DNA from: Symsagittifera roscoffensis
Taxonomy: Eukaryota; Xenacoelomorpha; Acoela; Convolutidae
Reading direction: 5' to 3'
DNA length: 64,000 bases
NCBI RefSeq assembly: GCF_963678635.1
Contig: NC_087062.1
Location: 90,993,845-91,057,844, forward strand
This document shows positions 8,441 to 20,865 of the stretch, piece by piece. How positions within the stretch are numbered: position 1 is the stretch's first letter; each line of letters starts with the position of its first letter. The notes beneath the pieces were generated by a model. It searched no databases. It had not been told where the DNA came from and was given only the letters and a program-made list of their open reading frames with translations. The position numbers and the translations under genes were made by a program.

Positions 8441-11006
8441 GGATAGCTGTTTGTCTCTCTAAGGTTAACTTTTACTATCGTGGGTTGTGAATGGATAGGA
8501 TAGCATATCAAATTCGTGTCAGTTATTTTTCTGCGGGAACGATTAGTCTGATTTTTGTTATAACTAAAATTGGTGGTAATTATGACATCATTTTTGCCGC
8601 AGATCAAATCTTTCACGTTCTCACGCATCTGCTCAGAATATCGCGTTAGTATTATAAATACTTCTGGTCTGCTGTAGGCTATGGCAATTATTGTCAGTAG
8701 ACTATCCTCTCGGATACTCTGTACTCCCTCTTGTCTTTGGAAGGTATCTGCTACAAATGTCACGAACAATGCCAGGATCACTACAATCGACATTTTGATG
8801 ATTGCTTGGACGAATTCTTGTATCAAGTAGCGAGAAAGTCCAGAGTGTTTTCAGCAGAAAGGACGCGGTCCATTTTGCTCCCTTTTCTTCCAACAAGCTA
8901 TCTCTTCTCTTATTGCCTTCTTCTACTTCTACACTCTCTGTCCAGAATGTTTCCAGCGTAATTCTGCTCATCATATCAACAACTTCAGTGGACTGCTCGC
9001 CTTCCTATTCTGCCAGATTCAACTCCTTCAGCATGTAACTATGAATCTTGGCAATCAATGGTAACCTCCCTCAGAAAAGTCTATGCCAAATGCTGGATTC
9101 CGGGAGTCAGGTGGAGCCAATCGTTTGCCTTAGATTTCCTTTTAGAATTAGAGCTTCCAAGTGAGCTTAAGTTTCTTTAGCATTTTTTCTCGTTACCACT
9201 CACTCTTTAACTTAGTTTTCGCGGAACCAAGGGTCGTTCAACATGTTGTTAATTACTGAAGGATTGTAATTTAATTTCTGTTTAATTTTCAGTTATCTAT
9301 TGAAGTTGGACAATTCGAATCCTAATCCCTCATGTAGCGGATGAGCTCTGAATCCTTTCATCGCATTTTAAATATCGAACCATACTGTCGGCAATTCCAC
9401 TCTAAGTTGCCTAAGACGTCCGGCGAAAACACCGAGGTGTCCATGTCATTTGAACTCGCAATCATCATTATCTTCGCGTTCCTCATCTCTGCTTCATCGG
9501 AGGCGGAAAAAATGGAGTCTTCAACCTTCATTTTCAAAATGCTGGAACGTTCGATGCAACCATCCTGCTAAACTATCTTTTGATATGCGCTTTCTTCTCT
9601 CGCGTGGGCAAGAGGAGCGCCTGCTTGATTGAACATTTTTAGGTATTGTCCAGCAGCTGCTCTCTGTTTCAAGACTCTTCAAATGGCACGAACAATGCCA
9701 GGATCTCTTCTCTTATTGCCTTCTTCTACTTCATTATCAGTCTAGAATGTTTCCAGCGTAATTCTGCTCATCAAATCATTAACTTCAGTGGACTGCTCTC
9801 CTTCTTATTCTGCCAGATTCAATTCCTTCAGGATGTAACTATGAATCTTGCAATCAATGGTAACCTCCCTCAGAGAAGTCTATGCCAAATGCAGGATTCC
9901 GGTAGTCAGGTGGAGCCACTCGTTTGGCTTAAGTTTCCTTTTAGAATTAGAGCTTCCAAGTGAACTTAAGTTTTTTTGCATTTTTTCTCGTTATCACTCA
10001 CTCTTTAATTTAATTTTCGCGAAACCAAGGGTCGTTTGACATGTTGTTAATTACTGAATGATTGTAATCTAGTTCCTGTTCAATTTTCAGTTATCTATTA
10101 AAGTTGGACAATTCGAATCCTAATCCCTCGTGTAGCGGATGAGCACTGAATCCCTTCATCGCATTTTAAATATCGAACCATACTGTCGGCAATTCCACTC
10201 TAAGTGGCCTACGACGTCCGGCAAAAACATCGATTTTGAGGTGTCCATGTCATTTGAACTCGCAATCAGCATTATCTTCGCGTTCCTCATCTCTGCTTCA
10301 TCGGAGGCGGAAAAAATGGAGTCATCAACCTTCATTTTCAAAATGCTGGAACGTTCGATGCAACCATCCTGCTATAATATCTTCGGATATGCGCTTTCTT
10401 CTCTCGCGTGGGCAAGAGGAGCGCCTGCTTGATTGAACAATTTTAGGTGTTGTCCAGCAGCTGCTCTCTGTTTCAAGAATCTTCCTGGTCTGTCATTACT
10501 TCTTTGCTTCTCGTGATTCATTCTTACAACTTGCAGCGTTCTGGCGTTGACTGGACCTATGGTGTTGTTCGAGGGCAGTCCCTCGAGTTCAACCAACCTC
10601 AAGGCAGTTGTCTAGAAGAAAGTAATCTCTGCTGCAATCAACCAATCCGTTCCTTCGATCGAATATAGTCCGATGACAGATAAACTTGCGCCATCCAGCA
10701 TCCGCCCAGCGTCCGTGGCAAAACTGACTGTTGGAGATTCAGCTTCATCAGGTCCGGTTCAAAAATATGCCAAGGGAACGCAATGGCCTCGACCATATTA
10801 ACGAGCCGCAATTCGGGCGTCGTTAAGCTTTGGTGAGTGTCGCTTCCTATCTGGAAGTTCCTGGGTTTTCTGTTGGATTTACTCAGCCCATTCCGAGTCT
10901 TGTAATGTCCTCCTTGCGGGTCTTCAGCCAATCATTCCATTAAGTCTGACCTCTGCTCCTGGTTTATTGAGCTCCCGGACGCAATTCCAGTCAAGGTGAC
11001 ACAAAG
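8441..11006. repeat. X-array dimer (short type a + type b), copies 2-3
   Basis: An A-type copy (8441 to about 9665), marked by the shortened NTEVSMSF version of the mid block, is fused at CTGTTTCAAGACTCTTCAAATGG to a 5'-truncated b-type copy (about 9684-11006) with the ENIDFEVSMSF version. The b copy ends abruptly at GTGACACAAAGG, where the duplicated 4.5-kb block begins. The same a-b joint recurs at about 17070 and 22290, so it is an inherited junction. Confidence 0.8.
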
Positions 11007-12005
11007 GATAAACTTCTTGAGTTTAAACTAATTACTTAGTTTGTCTAGAGTTATCTTAAATGTCTTATTTATTTGAGTGTCTAGAGTCGATGTCAAAATG
11101 CGAGCGTTGAAAGTGAATCCTTGAGGGTATTTTGCACATTTACGTTGAGGTAAACTGATCCATCTGAAATGGATCAAGGTTAATTTACCAATGAAAACTA
11201 ATAGTAGTCACTTGAGTTTCCAACACTGTTTTTATGGCCTTCGCTTGTGAAAGATATTAAGAGACCTAGCCATGGGGTCGGGCTTATTTCTAGAGTAAGG
11301 GGTGGTCTATTTTGGTAGTAGCTTTTAACCAGTAACACGATCTCGATGTCCCATTTTTTAAGCGAACCGAATCAACTCCGACCGATTGAGGCACAAAAAA
11401 AACACAAAAACACAAAAGGCAAAGTCCCCGACCCTTGAGCTCATGGGTATAATGCCTATTTCTCTTAAGCTCAAATGTGAATTATTGGACGACTGTTTTA
11501 TAGTGTTTTTAATGCGCTCCTGGATGTTTTTTGGCATCATGACTACGGGATTGAACCCATTTGAGACAACTCGGGGCTACATGCTTATTTCACCGTACCG
11601 GTGGTACGGTTTATTGGGAACGTGTGCAGCTTGTTACAAAAAATTAGACATTTTCTCTGTGCACTTACGATACAAGGCTTAGCTAACCGAAGTAGGAGAG
11701 CTACTAGAGAAACAAAAAACAGTTAAAAGATCGGGAAACGTCACAAACAACAAAAAAGGCTAAAAGTTAAAACAAAAACTATAAAACGGTAAAAAACGGA
11801 CAGTGACTTTGATTTCCATATTGGATGGATCGGAACTTTCAGTTTATTTTTACAATTTTTACACTGTTTCATAATAAGACCGATCGTTTCGACTAGCACA
11901 AAATTTTCTGAGCATGTTACTAGGAAAATAAATAAAAAAACCAAAGAAGCCAAGCGTAGTTTTGCACCACTTAGTAGCATTAGTTTAGGCTTTTGATCGT
12001 CTGAT

Positions 12006-12266
12006 TCAATTCTCGCGCCATTCTTTCACAGCTGAGTTGACCTTCTGATTTAGGTAGCGAGGTACGCAATTGTACATGAAAGTCCTTAAACATGTATATT
12101 CATCCGAGTGTTTTTTTGTAAAGTAATTCCAGTATAATTTTGTTGAGATGTTTTTTGATTTCAACCATTGATATGTTGTCTGCTTTGTGATTATGTTTGA
12201 AGATTGCTGGATCCCAGCCAGAAGTTTTCCTCTATTTTTTAAAGTAATTTTAGTAGAAGTATTCAT
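12006..12266 (-). CDS. Second copy of the 86-codon unknown frame
   Basis: Encodes the same 86 residues as 3740-4000. It sits in the same relation to its neighbours in the duplicated block. Function unknown. Confidence 0.25.
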   Translation of the reverse strand: MNTSTKITLKNRGKLLAGIQQSSNIITKQTTYQWLKSKNISTKLYWNYFTKKHSDEYTCLRTFMYNCVPRYLNQKVNSAVKEWREN

Positions 12267-12564
12267 TCTTGTTGTGTAGCTATTTGCGTAGTGTCTATTT
12301 CTGTTTTAGCTCTTATTGATAAGTCAATGTTATTATTTTTTCTTTAGACAAGAGAGTAATAGAAGGAGATCATTTGTTTCAAAAAACGTAGAAAGATGGA
12401 ACAGCCACCCGGAAGTACAAAACAATTTAAATTAAAAAAGCTTAATCCTAAAATCCTAAAACGATTCGGATTGTCTAAAGAAATCACGTGCTTAAAGTGT
12501 CTCTGCCATAGCACATTCAATGTGATTCTCGTAACATGCTCCAGTTTAGCCTCTCTCAAAAATT

Positions 12565-12660
12565 GGTAAGTGTTTTTAACAGCACATACAAAATGAAAAG
12601 CACTATAAAAATGGTAAGTGTTTCTAACAGCACAAACAAAATCAAAGTAACTAGAAAAAA
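12565..12660. repeat. Second copy of the 48-bp tandem pair
   Basis: Units start at 12565 and 12613, again with GGTAAGTGTTT(T/C)TAACAG. A few substitutions separate them from the copy at 4298-4393. Confidence 0.8.
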
Positions 12661-13034
12661 TTTTCAACAAGTTTCAGTTTTAAGCTTGGTCAATTTAATT
12701 GCTCATATGAGTTTTTCTCAAAAAAATACACAATTTTGATTTTTTTGCTACTTTTTGTTGTTTTTTCAATCTATTTTTTAATTTTTGTCTTTTAGAAGTT
12801 CTAAAACTTCTAAATTTATGTCAATTGCTTCTTGGTCATTGGCTGTTCTCCATCTTCCATATGTTTTTGCGGTGACATTGACTCTGCATTCTTGGTTTCA
12901 GTGTCCTGCAACACTTGAATGCCTGTTCTCACGCTATTCTACACAGTCCTACAACACCTTTGCTCTTCTACCATCTGCTTACAACAATGCAGAAGATGCA
13001 GAGTAATTTCGTTATTCTACTGAATCTATTATGA

Positions 13035-13256
13035 TTACTTAACGTCATACTTTTCTCCAGACCTTCCTTCAACATCTCTTCCCCCCTCTGCCGTTACAAT
13101 AGAGTTGTTTCCTTTGCAGTAGTCACTAAATTCCGATGGATCACTAAATTCTCGAGAATTATTTGCATCAGTGGTACTTTGCGAACTGTTTTTAACGTTG
13201 ATTGGGTCCCGTAGCACTGTAATACCAACCACATCTCCTCCATGAAAGCAATCCAA
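13035..13256 (-). CDS. Second copy of the acidic 73-codon fragment
   Basis: Same reading as 4767-4988 with one substitution (V to G near the C-terminus). Lies downstream of the second 188-codon frame. Confidence 0.3.
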   Translation of the reverse strand: MDCFHGGDVVGITVLRDPINVKNSSQSTTDANNSREFSDPSEFSDYCKGNNSIVTAEGGRDVEGRSGEKYDVK

Positions 13257-13378
13257 TCCCTGGCTCAGCCAGTCCTGTTTTCATTGTCACGGTGGTGAAC
13301 TTCCCACTCTTCTTCAGGTAAGGTTCCAGAAAATAATCGGGCTGCACTTTCTGTTTTCCCTTCTGCGAGCTGATTTCG

Positions 13379-13945
13379 TCAAAAATTCTTTGCTGTTACT
13401 TCAAATTTACCAGGAGAGCTTTTCTCCGGCATACTACGGTTTGTATTCGTAAAGGCTGAGGGAGGATCCAGCGTGGAAGACAGGTCCTCCGCTGTCTCGG
13501 TCGTTCCAGCCACTGTCTTCAATCCGTCATCTTTGTCGAGTAATATAATATCCAGACTTAAAACTCCACCCACTGATGCCTTGTCGTCGTCGTCTCTTCC
13601 CCATCGACTGGGACCTTGAGCCATTGGTTTTCCTGTTTGATGATCTTGCCCTTGATCTTTTCCTCTCATAGCAGTTGGCGCAATGTTCAACCTAGCCCAT
13701 TCCTTCTCGAATCTTCCGTGCTTGGGAATTGCGGCGTTGGTCATCCTCCTCCTAGTTGATTTCTTCAAGTACGTAAGCTGTGTGTATTGCAACATGGCAG
13801 TGATCCTCCCAATAAAACAGGGATCGAAAGAATTGGAGAAACTTGCCATCCCTCTCTTGTTAGTTTGGTACTCTCTCAATCTCTGCGTGTGTACTACGAA
13901 GTCTTCTCCGAGCAAAAATCGTCTAATGAGAGGATAATCAGGCAT
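13379..13945 (-). CDS. Second copy of the conserved 188-codon unknown frame
   Basis: Identical to 5111-5677 except for one residue near the N-terminus (IRR for IRQ). The upstream TTAACAG possible acceptor is also preserved, near 14015. A second open copy of this length shows that neither copy has picked up a stop since the duplication. Given the small number of differences, that does not prove selection. Confidence 0.4.
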   Translation of the reverse strand: MPDYPLIRRFLLGEDFVVHTQRLREYQTNKRGMASFSNSFDPCFIGRITAMLQYTQLTYLKKSTRRRMTNAAIPKHGRFEKEWARLNIAPTAMRGKDQGQDHQTGKPMAQGPSRWGRDDDDKASVGGVLSLDIILLDKDDGLKTVAGTTETAEDLSSTLDPPSAFTNTNRSMPEKSSPGKFEVTAKNF

Positions 13946-14044
13946 CTCTCCAGGCCTTTTCTTGAAATCATCACAGTCTTCTGTCGCCCTTCTCCTTTTT
14001 CTGATACGCTGTTAACAGTCTAAGGATTCTTGTTACTTCCCTGT

Positions 14045-14296
14045 TTATCTTGCCGTAGGGTCTGAGATTCCAAAGCTTCGGATAAACTTCAATATTTCTT
14101 CTTTCCTATTTTTTAAGTAAGTGGTTATTGAAATTATTGGCTGACATTTTTGGCCCAAAGGCTTTTGGGCACACCAATTGATTAAGCTTCCATCGATTAC
14201 TGAGATGAGGTTCAGATGCAGCATCGACCTCCTATACGTTCCTACTTTTGGTTCAGGAAATGTAAGCGTCATCTCGTGACCGTGTATAAGTTTCAC
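14045..14296 (-). CDS. Second copy of the 83-codon unknown frame
   Basis: Matches 5777-6028 with two substitutions (Y to F, T to A). The coding frame is uncertain, as for the first copy. Confidence 0.25.
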   Translation of the reverse strand: MKLIHGHEMTLTFPEPKVGTYRRSMLHLNLISVIDGSLINWCAQKPLGQKCQPIISITTYLKNRKEEILKFIRSFGISDPTAR

Positions 14297-14400
14297 TGAC
14301 TCCCCTTATTAATCCTTGAGGATCAGTCGTCATAGCCGGGCACAAATCAGTAAGTAATGGCATGCCGCCCACCTTTTCAACTCTTTCATCCTCTCAGTTT

Positions 14401-15870
14401 TCAAACGATTCTGTTGTAGGAGATACTGTATCCGTCATCTTCGTCCAAGAGGTAGAGCTCTTTGCAGAATAAATTTTTCACGTTCTCTCGCATCTGCGCA
14501 GAATATCGCGTTAGTATTATAAATTTTTCTAGTCTGCCGTAGGCTATGGCAATTAGTGTCAGTAGACCATCCTCTCGGAGACTCTGTACTCCCTCTTGTC
14601 TTTGGAAGGTATCTGCTACAAATGTCACGAACAATGCCAGGATCACTACAATCGACATTTTGATGATTGCTTGGACGAATTCTTGTATCAAGTAGCGAGA
14701 AAGTCTAGAGTATTTTCAGCAGAAAGGACGCTGTCCATATTGCTCCCTTTTCTTCTAACAAGCTATCTCTTCTCTTATTGCCTTCTTCTACTTCTACTCT
14801 CTCAGTCCAGAATGTTTCCAGCGTAATTCTGCTCATCAAATCAACAACTTCAGTGGACTGCTCTCCTTCTTATTCTGCCACATTCAATTCCTTCAGGATG
14901 TAACTATGAATCTTGGCAATCAATGGTAACCTCCCTCAGAAAAGTCTATGCCAAATGCAGGATTCCGGTAGTCAGGTGGAGCCACTCGTTTGGCTTAGGT
15001 TTCCTTTTAGAATTAGAGCTTCCAAGTGAGCTTAAGTTTTTTTGCATTTTTTCTCGTTATCACTCACTCTTTAATTTAATTTTCGCGAAACCAAGTGTCG
15101 TTTGACATGTTGTTAAGTACTGAATGATTGTAATCTAGTTCCTGTTCAATTTTCAGTTATCTATTAAAGTTGGACAATTCGAATCCTAATCCCTCGTGTA
15201 GCGGATGAACACTGAATACCTTCATCGCATTTTAAATATCGAACCATACTGTCGGCAATTCTACTCTAAGTGGCCTACGACGTCCGGCGAAAACATCGAT
15301 TTTGAGGTGTCCATGTTATTTGAACTCGCAATCAGCATTATCTTCGCGTTCCTCATCTCTGCTTCATCGGAGGCGGAAAAAATGGAGTCATCAACCTTCA
15401 TTTTCAAAATGCTGGAACGTTCGATGCAACCATCCTGCTATAATATCTTCGGATATGCGCTTTCTTCTCTCGCGTGGGCAAGAGGAGCACCTGCTTGATT
15501 GAACAATTTTAGGTGTTGTCCAGCAGCTGCTCTCTGTTTCACTGGTACTGGGCAAACGGTCAATAGTGAGCTCTGGAATTTCTGCCACACCGCGGTAAAG
15601 AGGCAGATGACTATCTCGTGCTTCCAAAGTACGGGACACGTTGTTGGTGCCCACAAGGATCTAAAGTTTTCTGAAAAATTTTGGAGAGGAAAAATTTCGT
15701 TTCAAAAATGATTGATATACAAGTATTTTCTATGAAAAATGTATGACAAGCGTTTTTTCCATAGAATCCTTATTTTATATTGTATGATATTGAAATTTGT
15801 TCGCTACGGGTAGGAAGTTGAGATTTTTAATGCTCAAGTTTTTGCTATTTAGTTTGAAAATGGCTACGTG
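14401..15870. repeat. X-array unit 4 (internally deleted)
   Basis: Begins with the MIQEFVQAIIKMS minus frame (14691-14401) and runs to about 15540. There it skips the PQGG block and most of the SGNH-like block, and resumes at CACTGGTACTGGG. It retains the minus-strand VGTNNVSRTLEA piece (about 15655-15620). The tail 15670-15870 is the AT-rich unit end. Confidence 0.75.
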
Positions 15871-18800
15871 GGATAGCTGTTTGTCTCTCTAAGGTTAACT
15901 TTTACTATCGTGGGTTGTGAATGGATAGGATAGCATATCAAATTCGTGTCAGTTATTTTTCTGCGGGAACGATTAGTCTGATTTTTGTTATAAATAAAAT
16001 TGGTGGTAATTATGACATCATTTTTGCCGCAGATCAAATTTTTCACGTTCTCACGCATCTGCTCAGAATATCGCGTTAGTATTATAAATTCTTCTGGTCT
16101 GCCGTAGGCTATGGCAATTATTGTACTCCCTCTTGTCTTTGGAAGGTATCTGCTACAAATGTCACGAACAATGCCAGGATCACTACAATCGACATTTTGA
16201 TGATTGCTTGGACAAATTCTTGTATCAAGTAGCGAGAAAGTCCAGAGTGTTTTCAGCAGAAAGGACGCTGTCCATTTTGCTCCCTTTTCTTCCAACAAGC
16301 TATCTCTTCTCTTATTGCCTTCTTCTACTTCTACACTCTCAGTCCAGAATGTTTTCAGCGTAATTCTGCTCATCATATCAACAACTTCAGTGGACTGCTC
16401 GCCTTCCTATTCTGCCAGATTCAACTCCTTCAGCATGTAACTATGAATCTTGGCAATCAATGGTAACCTCCCTCAGAAAAGTCTATGCCAAATGCTGGAT
16501 TCCGGGAGTCAGGTGGAGCCAATCGTTTGCCTTAGATTTCCTTTTAGAATTAGAGCTTCCAAGTGAGCTTAAGTTTCTTTAGCATTTTTTCTCGTTACCA
16601 CTCACTCTTTAACTTAGTTTTCGCGGAACCAAGGGTCGTTCAACATGTTGTTAATTACTGAAGGATTGTAATTTAATTTCTGTTTAATTTTCAGTTATCT
16701 ATTGAAGTTGGACAATTCGAATCCTAATCCCTCATGTAGCGGATGAGCTCTGAATCCTTTCATCGCATTTTAAATATCGAACCATACTGTCGGCAATTCC
16801 ACTCTAAGTTGCCTAAGACGTCCGGCGAAAACACCGAGGTGTCCATGTCATTTGAACTCGCAATCATCATTATCTTCGCGTTCCTCATCTCTGCTTCATC
16901 GGAGGCGGAAAAAATGGAGTCTTCAACCTTCATTTTCAAAATGCTGGAACGTTCGATGCAACCATCCTGCTAAACTATCTTTTGATATGCGCTTTCTTCT
17001 CTCGCGTGGGCAAGAGGAGCGCCTGCTTGATTGAACATTTTTAGGTATTGTCCAGCAGCTGCTCTCTGTTTCAAGACTCTTCAAATGGCACGAACAATGC
17101 CAGGATCTCTTCTCTTATTGCCTTCTTCTACTTCATTATCAGTCTAGAATGTTTCCAGCGTAATTCTGCTCATCAAATCATTAACTTCAGTGGACTGCTC
17201 TCCTTCTTATTCTGCCAGATTCAATTCCTTCAGGATGTAACTATGAATCTTGCAATCAATGGTAACCTCCCTCAGAGAAGTCTATGCCAAATGCAGGATT
17301 CCGGTAGTCAGGTGGAGCCACTCGTTTGGCTTAAGTTTCCTTTTAGAATTAGAGCTTCCAAGTGAACTTAAGTTTTTTTTGCATTTTTTCTCGTTATCAC
17401 TCACTCTTTAATTTAATTTTCGCGAAACCAAGGGTCGTTTGACATGTTGTTAATTACTGAATGATTGTAATCTAGTTCCTGTTCAATTTTCAGTTATCTA
17501 TTAAAGTTGGACAATTCGAATCCTAATCCCTCGTGTAGCGGATGAGCACTGAATCCCTTCATCGCATTTTAAATATCGAACCATACTGTCGGCAATTCCA
17601 CTCTAAGTGGCCTACGACGTCCGGCGAAAACATCGATTTTGAGGTGTCCATGTCATTTGAACTCGCAATCAGCATTATCTTCGCGTTCCTCATCTCTGCT
17701 TCATCGGAGGCGGAAAAAATGGAGTCATCAACCTTCATTTTCAAAATGCTGGAACGTTCGATGCAACCATCCTGCTATAATATCTTCGGATATGCGCTTT
17801 CTTCTCTCGCGTGGGCAAGAGGAGCGCCTGCTTGATTGAACAATTTTAGGTGTTGTCCAGCAGCTGCTCTCTGTTTCAAGAATCTTCCTGGTCTGTCATT
17901 ACTTCTTTGCTTCTCGTGATTCATTCTTACAACTTGCAGCGTTCTGGCGTTGACTGGACCTATGGTGTTGTTCGAGGGCAGTCCCTCGAGTTCAACCAAC
18001 CTCAAGGCAGTTGTCTAGAAGAAAGCAATCTCTGCTGCAATCAACCAATCCATTCCTTCGATCGAATATAGTCCGATGACAGATAAACTTGCGCCATCCA
18101 GCATCCGCCCAGCGTCCGTGGCAAAACTGACTGTTGGAGATTCAGCTTCATCAGGTCCGGTTCAAAAATATGCCAAGGGAACGCAATGGCCTCGACCATA
18201 TTAACGAGCCGCAATTCGGGCGTCGTTAAGCTTTGGTGAGTGTCGCTTCCGATCTGGAAGTTCCTGGGTTTTCTGTTGGATTTACTCAGCCCATTCCGAG
18301 TCTTGTAATGTCCTCCTTGCGGGTCGTCAGCCAATCATTCCATTAAGTCTGACCTCTGCTCCTAGTTTATTGAGCTCCCGGACGCAATTCCAGTCAAGGT
18401 GACACAAAGGTGGGATGGCTCGTAGATTAGTTCCTGTTTGAGTACTCAACATCCCTGTATCAAACAGCGCGGTCTTCAGCTAGTGCAACCGTTCACACAT
18501 TTCATCCAAACTTGTCCCTCTATGCTGTCAAACTTGATGCCATCAGTCGTGATACTGAACTAGTCTAAGGCTCTCAATTTGTGTTCTAGATCCATTACCA
18601 CAAGTCGTCCAGCATTGACACTTGCCAGGTTATCCACTTAGATGTTCCATTTTATGACTCTCTCGTTTTGCCTTCGAGCAGAAGCTTGTTCTGTCTTTGG
18701 TATTCACTGGTACTGGGCAAACGGTCAATAGTGAGCTCTGGAATTTCTGCCACACCGCGGTTAAGAGGCAGATGACTATCTCGTGCTTCCAAAGTACGGG

Positions 18801-19035
18801 ACACGTTGTTGGTGCCCACAAGGATCTAAAGTTTTCTGAAAAATATTGGAGAGGAAAAATTTCGTTTCAAAAATGATTGATATACAAGTATTTTCTATGA
18901 AAAATGTATGACTAGCGTTTTTTCCATAGAATCCTTATTTTATATTGTATGATATTGAAATTTGTTCGCTACGGGTAGGAAGTTGAGATTTTTAATGCTC
19001 AAGTTTTTGCTATTTAGTTTGAAAATGGCTACGTG
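15871..19035. repeat. X-array dimer (a + b), copies 5-6
   Basis: A 3165-base a-b dimer. The a copy (15871 to about 17070) has the short NTEVSMSF block. It also lacks about 30 bases near 16125 of the MIQEF block, which breaks the helical frame seen elsewhere and joins other frames into a 170-codon minus frame (15864-16376). The b copy (about 17090-19035) is complete, with SGNH-like block 18400-18835. Confidence 0.8.
18400..18835 (-). pseudogene. SGNH-hydrolase-like block, X unit 6
   Basis: Same layout as 20430-20865: an ILVGTNNV box, PVPVNTKDRTSF, LDLEH-like and DGIKF segments. In this copy the residue expected to be the catalytic His of the DxxH motif is Lys (DGIKF). Stops and frame changes interrupt it. 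Confidence 0.5.
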
Positions 19036-19295
19036 GGATAGCTGTTTGTCTCTCTAAGGTTAACTTTTACTATCGTGGGTTGTGAATGGATAGGATAGCA
19101 TATCAAATTCGTGTCAGTTATTTTTCTGCGGGAACGATTAGTCTGATTTTGTTATAAATAAAATTGGTGGTAATTATGACATCATTTTTGCCGCAGATCA
19201 AATCTTTCACGTTCTCACGCATCTGCTCAGAATATCGCGTTAGTATTATAAATTCTTCTGGTCTGCCGTAGGCTATGGCAATTATTGTCAGTAGA

Positions 19296-19568
19296 CTATC
19301 CTCTCGGATACTCTGTACTCCCTCTTGTCTTTGGAAGGTATCTGCTACAAATGTCACGAACAATGCCAGGATCACTACAATCGACATTTTGATGATTGCT
19401 TGGACGAATTCTTGTATCAAGTAGCGAGAAAGTCCAGAGTGTTTTCAGCAGAAAGGACGCGGTCCATTTTGCTCCCTTTTCTTCCAACAAGCTATCTCTT
19501 CTCTTATTGCCTTCTTCTACTTCTACACTCTCTGTCCAGAATGTTTCCAGCGTAATTCTGCTCATCAT
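19296..19568 (-). pseudogene. Unrecognised helical X-unit frame (MMSRITL/MIQEF)
   Basis: Two overlapping minus frames are conserved in this part of every unit. One starts MMSRITLETFWTESVEVEEG, is charged and helical, and runs 19568-19296. The other starts MIQEFVQAIIKMSIVVILAL, has one hydrophobic segment, and runs 19420-19118. Equivalent pairs lie at 8974-8434 and 21594-21054. I cannot tell which frame was coding. The charged one fits a coiled-coil ORF1 region; the hydrophobic one may be a shadow. No family recognised. Confidence 0.3.
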
Positions 19569-20429
19569 ATCAACAACTTCAGTGGACTGCTCGCCTTCCT
19601 ATTCTGCCAGATTCAACTCCTTCAGCATGTAACTATGAATCTTGGCAATCAATGGTAACCTCCCTCAGAAAAGTCTATGCCAAATGCTGGATTCCGGGAG
19701 TCAGGTGGAGCCAATCGTTTGCCTTAGATTTCCTTTTAGAATTAGAGCTTCCAAGTGAGCTTAAGTTTCTTTAGCATTTTTTCTCGTTACCACTCACTCT
19801 TTAACTTAGTTTTCGCGGAACCAAGGGTCGTTCAACATGTTGTTAATTACTGAAGGATTGTAATTTAATTTCTGTTTAATTTTCAGTTATCTATTGAAGT
19901 TGGACAATTCGAATCCTAATCCCTCGTGTAGCGGATGAGCTCTGAATCCCTTCATCGTATTTTAAATATCGAACCATACTGTCGGCAATTCCACTCTAAG
20001 TTGCCTAAGACGTCCGGCGAACACACCGAGGTGTCCATGTCATTTGAACTCGCAATCATCATTATCTTCGCGTTCCTCATCTCTGCTTCATCGGAGGCGG
20101 AAAAAATGGAGTCATCAACCTTCATTTTCAAAATGCTGGAACGTTGGATGCAACCATCCTGCTAAACTATCTTCTTCTCTCGCGTGGGCAAGAGGAGCCA
20201 AGGGAACGCAATGGCCTCGACCATATTAACGAGCCGCAATTCGGGCGTCGTTAAGCTTTGGTGAGTGTCGCTTCCGATCTGGAAGTTCCTGGGTTTTCTG
20301 TTGGATTTACTCGGCCCATTCCGAGTCTTGTATTGTCCTCCTTGCGGGTCTTCAGCCAATCATTCCATTACGTCTGACCTCTGCTCCTGGTTTATTGAGC
20401 TCCCGGACGCAATTCCAGTCAAGGTGACA

Positions 20430-20865
20430 CAAAGGTGGGATGGCTCGTAGATTAGTTCCTGTTTGAGTACTCAACACCCCTGTATCAAACAGCGCGGTCT
20501 TCAGCTAGTGCAACCGTTCACACATTTCATCCAAACTTGTCCCTCTATGCTGTCAAACTGGATGCCATCAGTCGTGATACTGAACTAGTCTAAGGCTCTC
20601 AATTTGTGTTCTAGATCCATTACCACAAGTCGTCCAGCATTGACACTTGCCAGGTTATCCACTTAGATGTTCCATTTTATGACTCTCTCGTTTTGCCTTC
20701 GAGCAGAAGCTTGTTCTGTCTTTGGTATTCACTGGTACTGGGCAAACGGTCAATAGTGAGCTCTGGAATTTCTGCCACACCGCGGTAAAGAGGCAGATGA
20801 CTATCTCGTGCTTCCAAAGTACGGGACACGTTGTTGGTGCCCACAAGGATCTAAAGTTTTCTGAA
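20430..20865 (-). pseudogene. SGNH-hydrolase-like block, X unit 7 (clearest copy)
   Basis: On the minus strand an AG (CTTTAG) precedes ILVGTNNVSRTLEA; GTNN at 20830-20844 fits SGNH block III (GxN). VCPVPVNTKDRTSFCSKAKR, KMEHLSG, VNAGRLVVMDLEHKLRALD and TTDGIQFDSIEGQVWM (20569-20535) follow, then LFDTGVLSTQTG. This is the usual order of SGNH/GDSL-like esterase domains found in some non-LTR ORF1 proteins. At least two frame changes and stops interrupt it. The expected DxxH catalytic His is Gln (DGIQF), so this copy should be catalytically dead. No GDS box is identified upstream. Confidence 0.55.

Larger units (their letters stand above)
11007..15540. repeat. Segmental duplication, copy 2 (4.5 kb)
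   Basis: Near-identical to 2744-7296. It begins at GATAAACTTCTTGAG, directly joined to a truncated X unit, and ends at CTCTGTTTCA, where it jumps to CACTGGTACTGGGCAAACGG of the SGNH-like block. It carries second copies of all frames listed for 3740-6440. The 1-2-residue differences between copies suggest a recent event. Confidence 0.9.

Noticed and set aside
8731-8961. Plus-strand frame MSLEGICYKCHEQCQDHYNR with several Cys and His, looking like a zinc finger
   Set aside because: It is the complement of the helical minus frames, Cys/His spacing does not match a known finger, and a 30-base deletion in one unit is tolerated.
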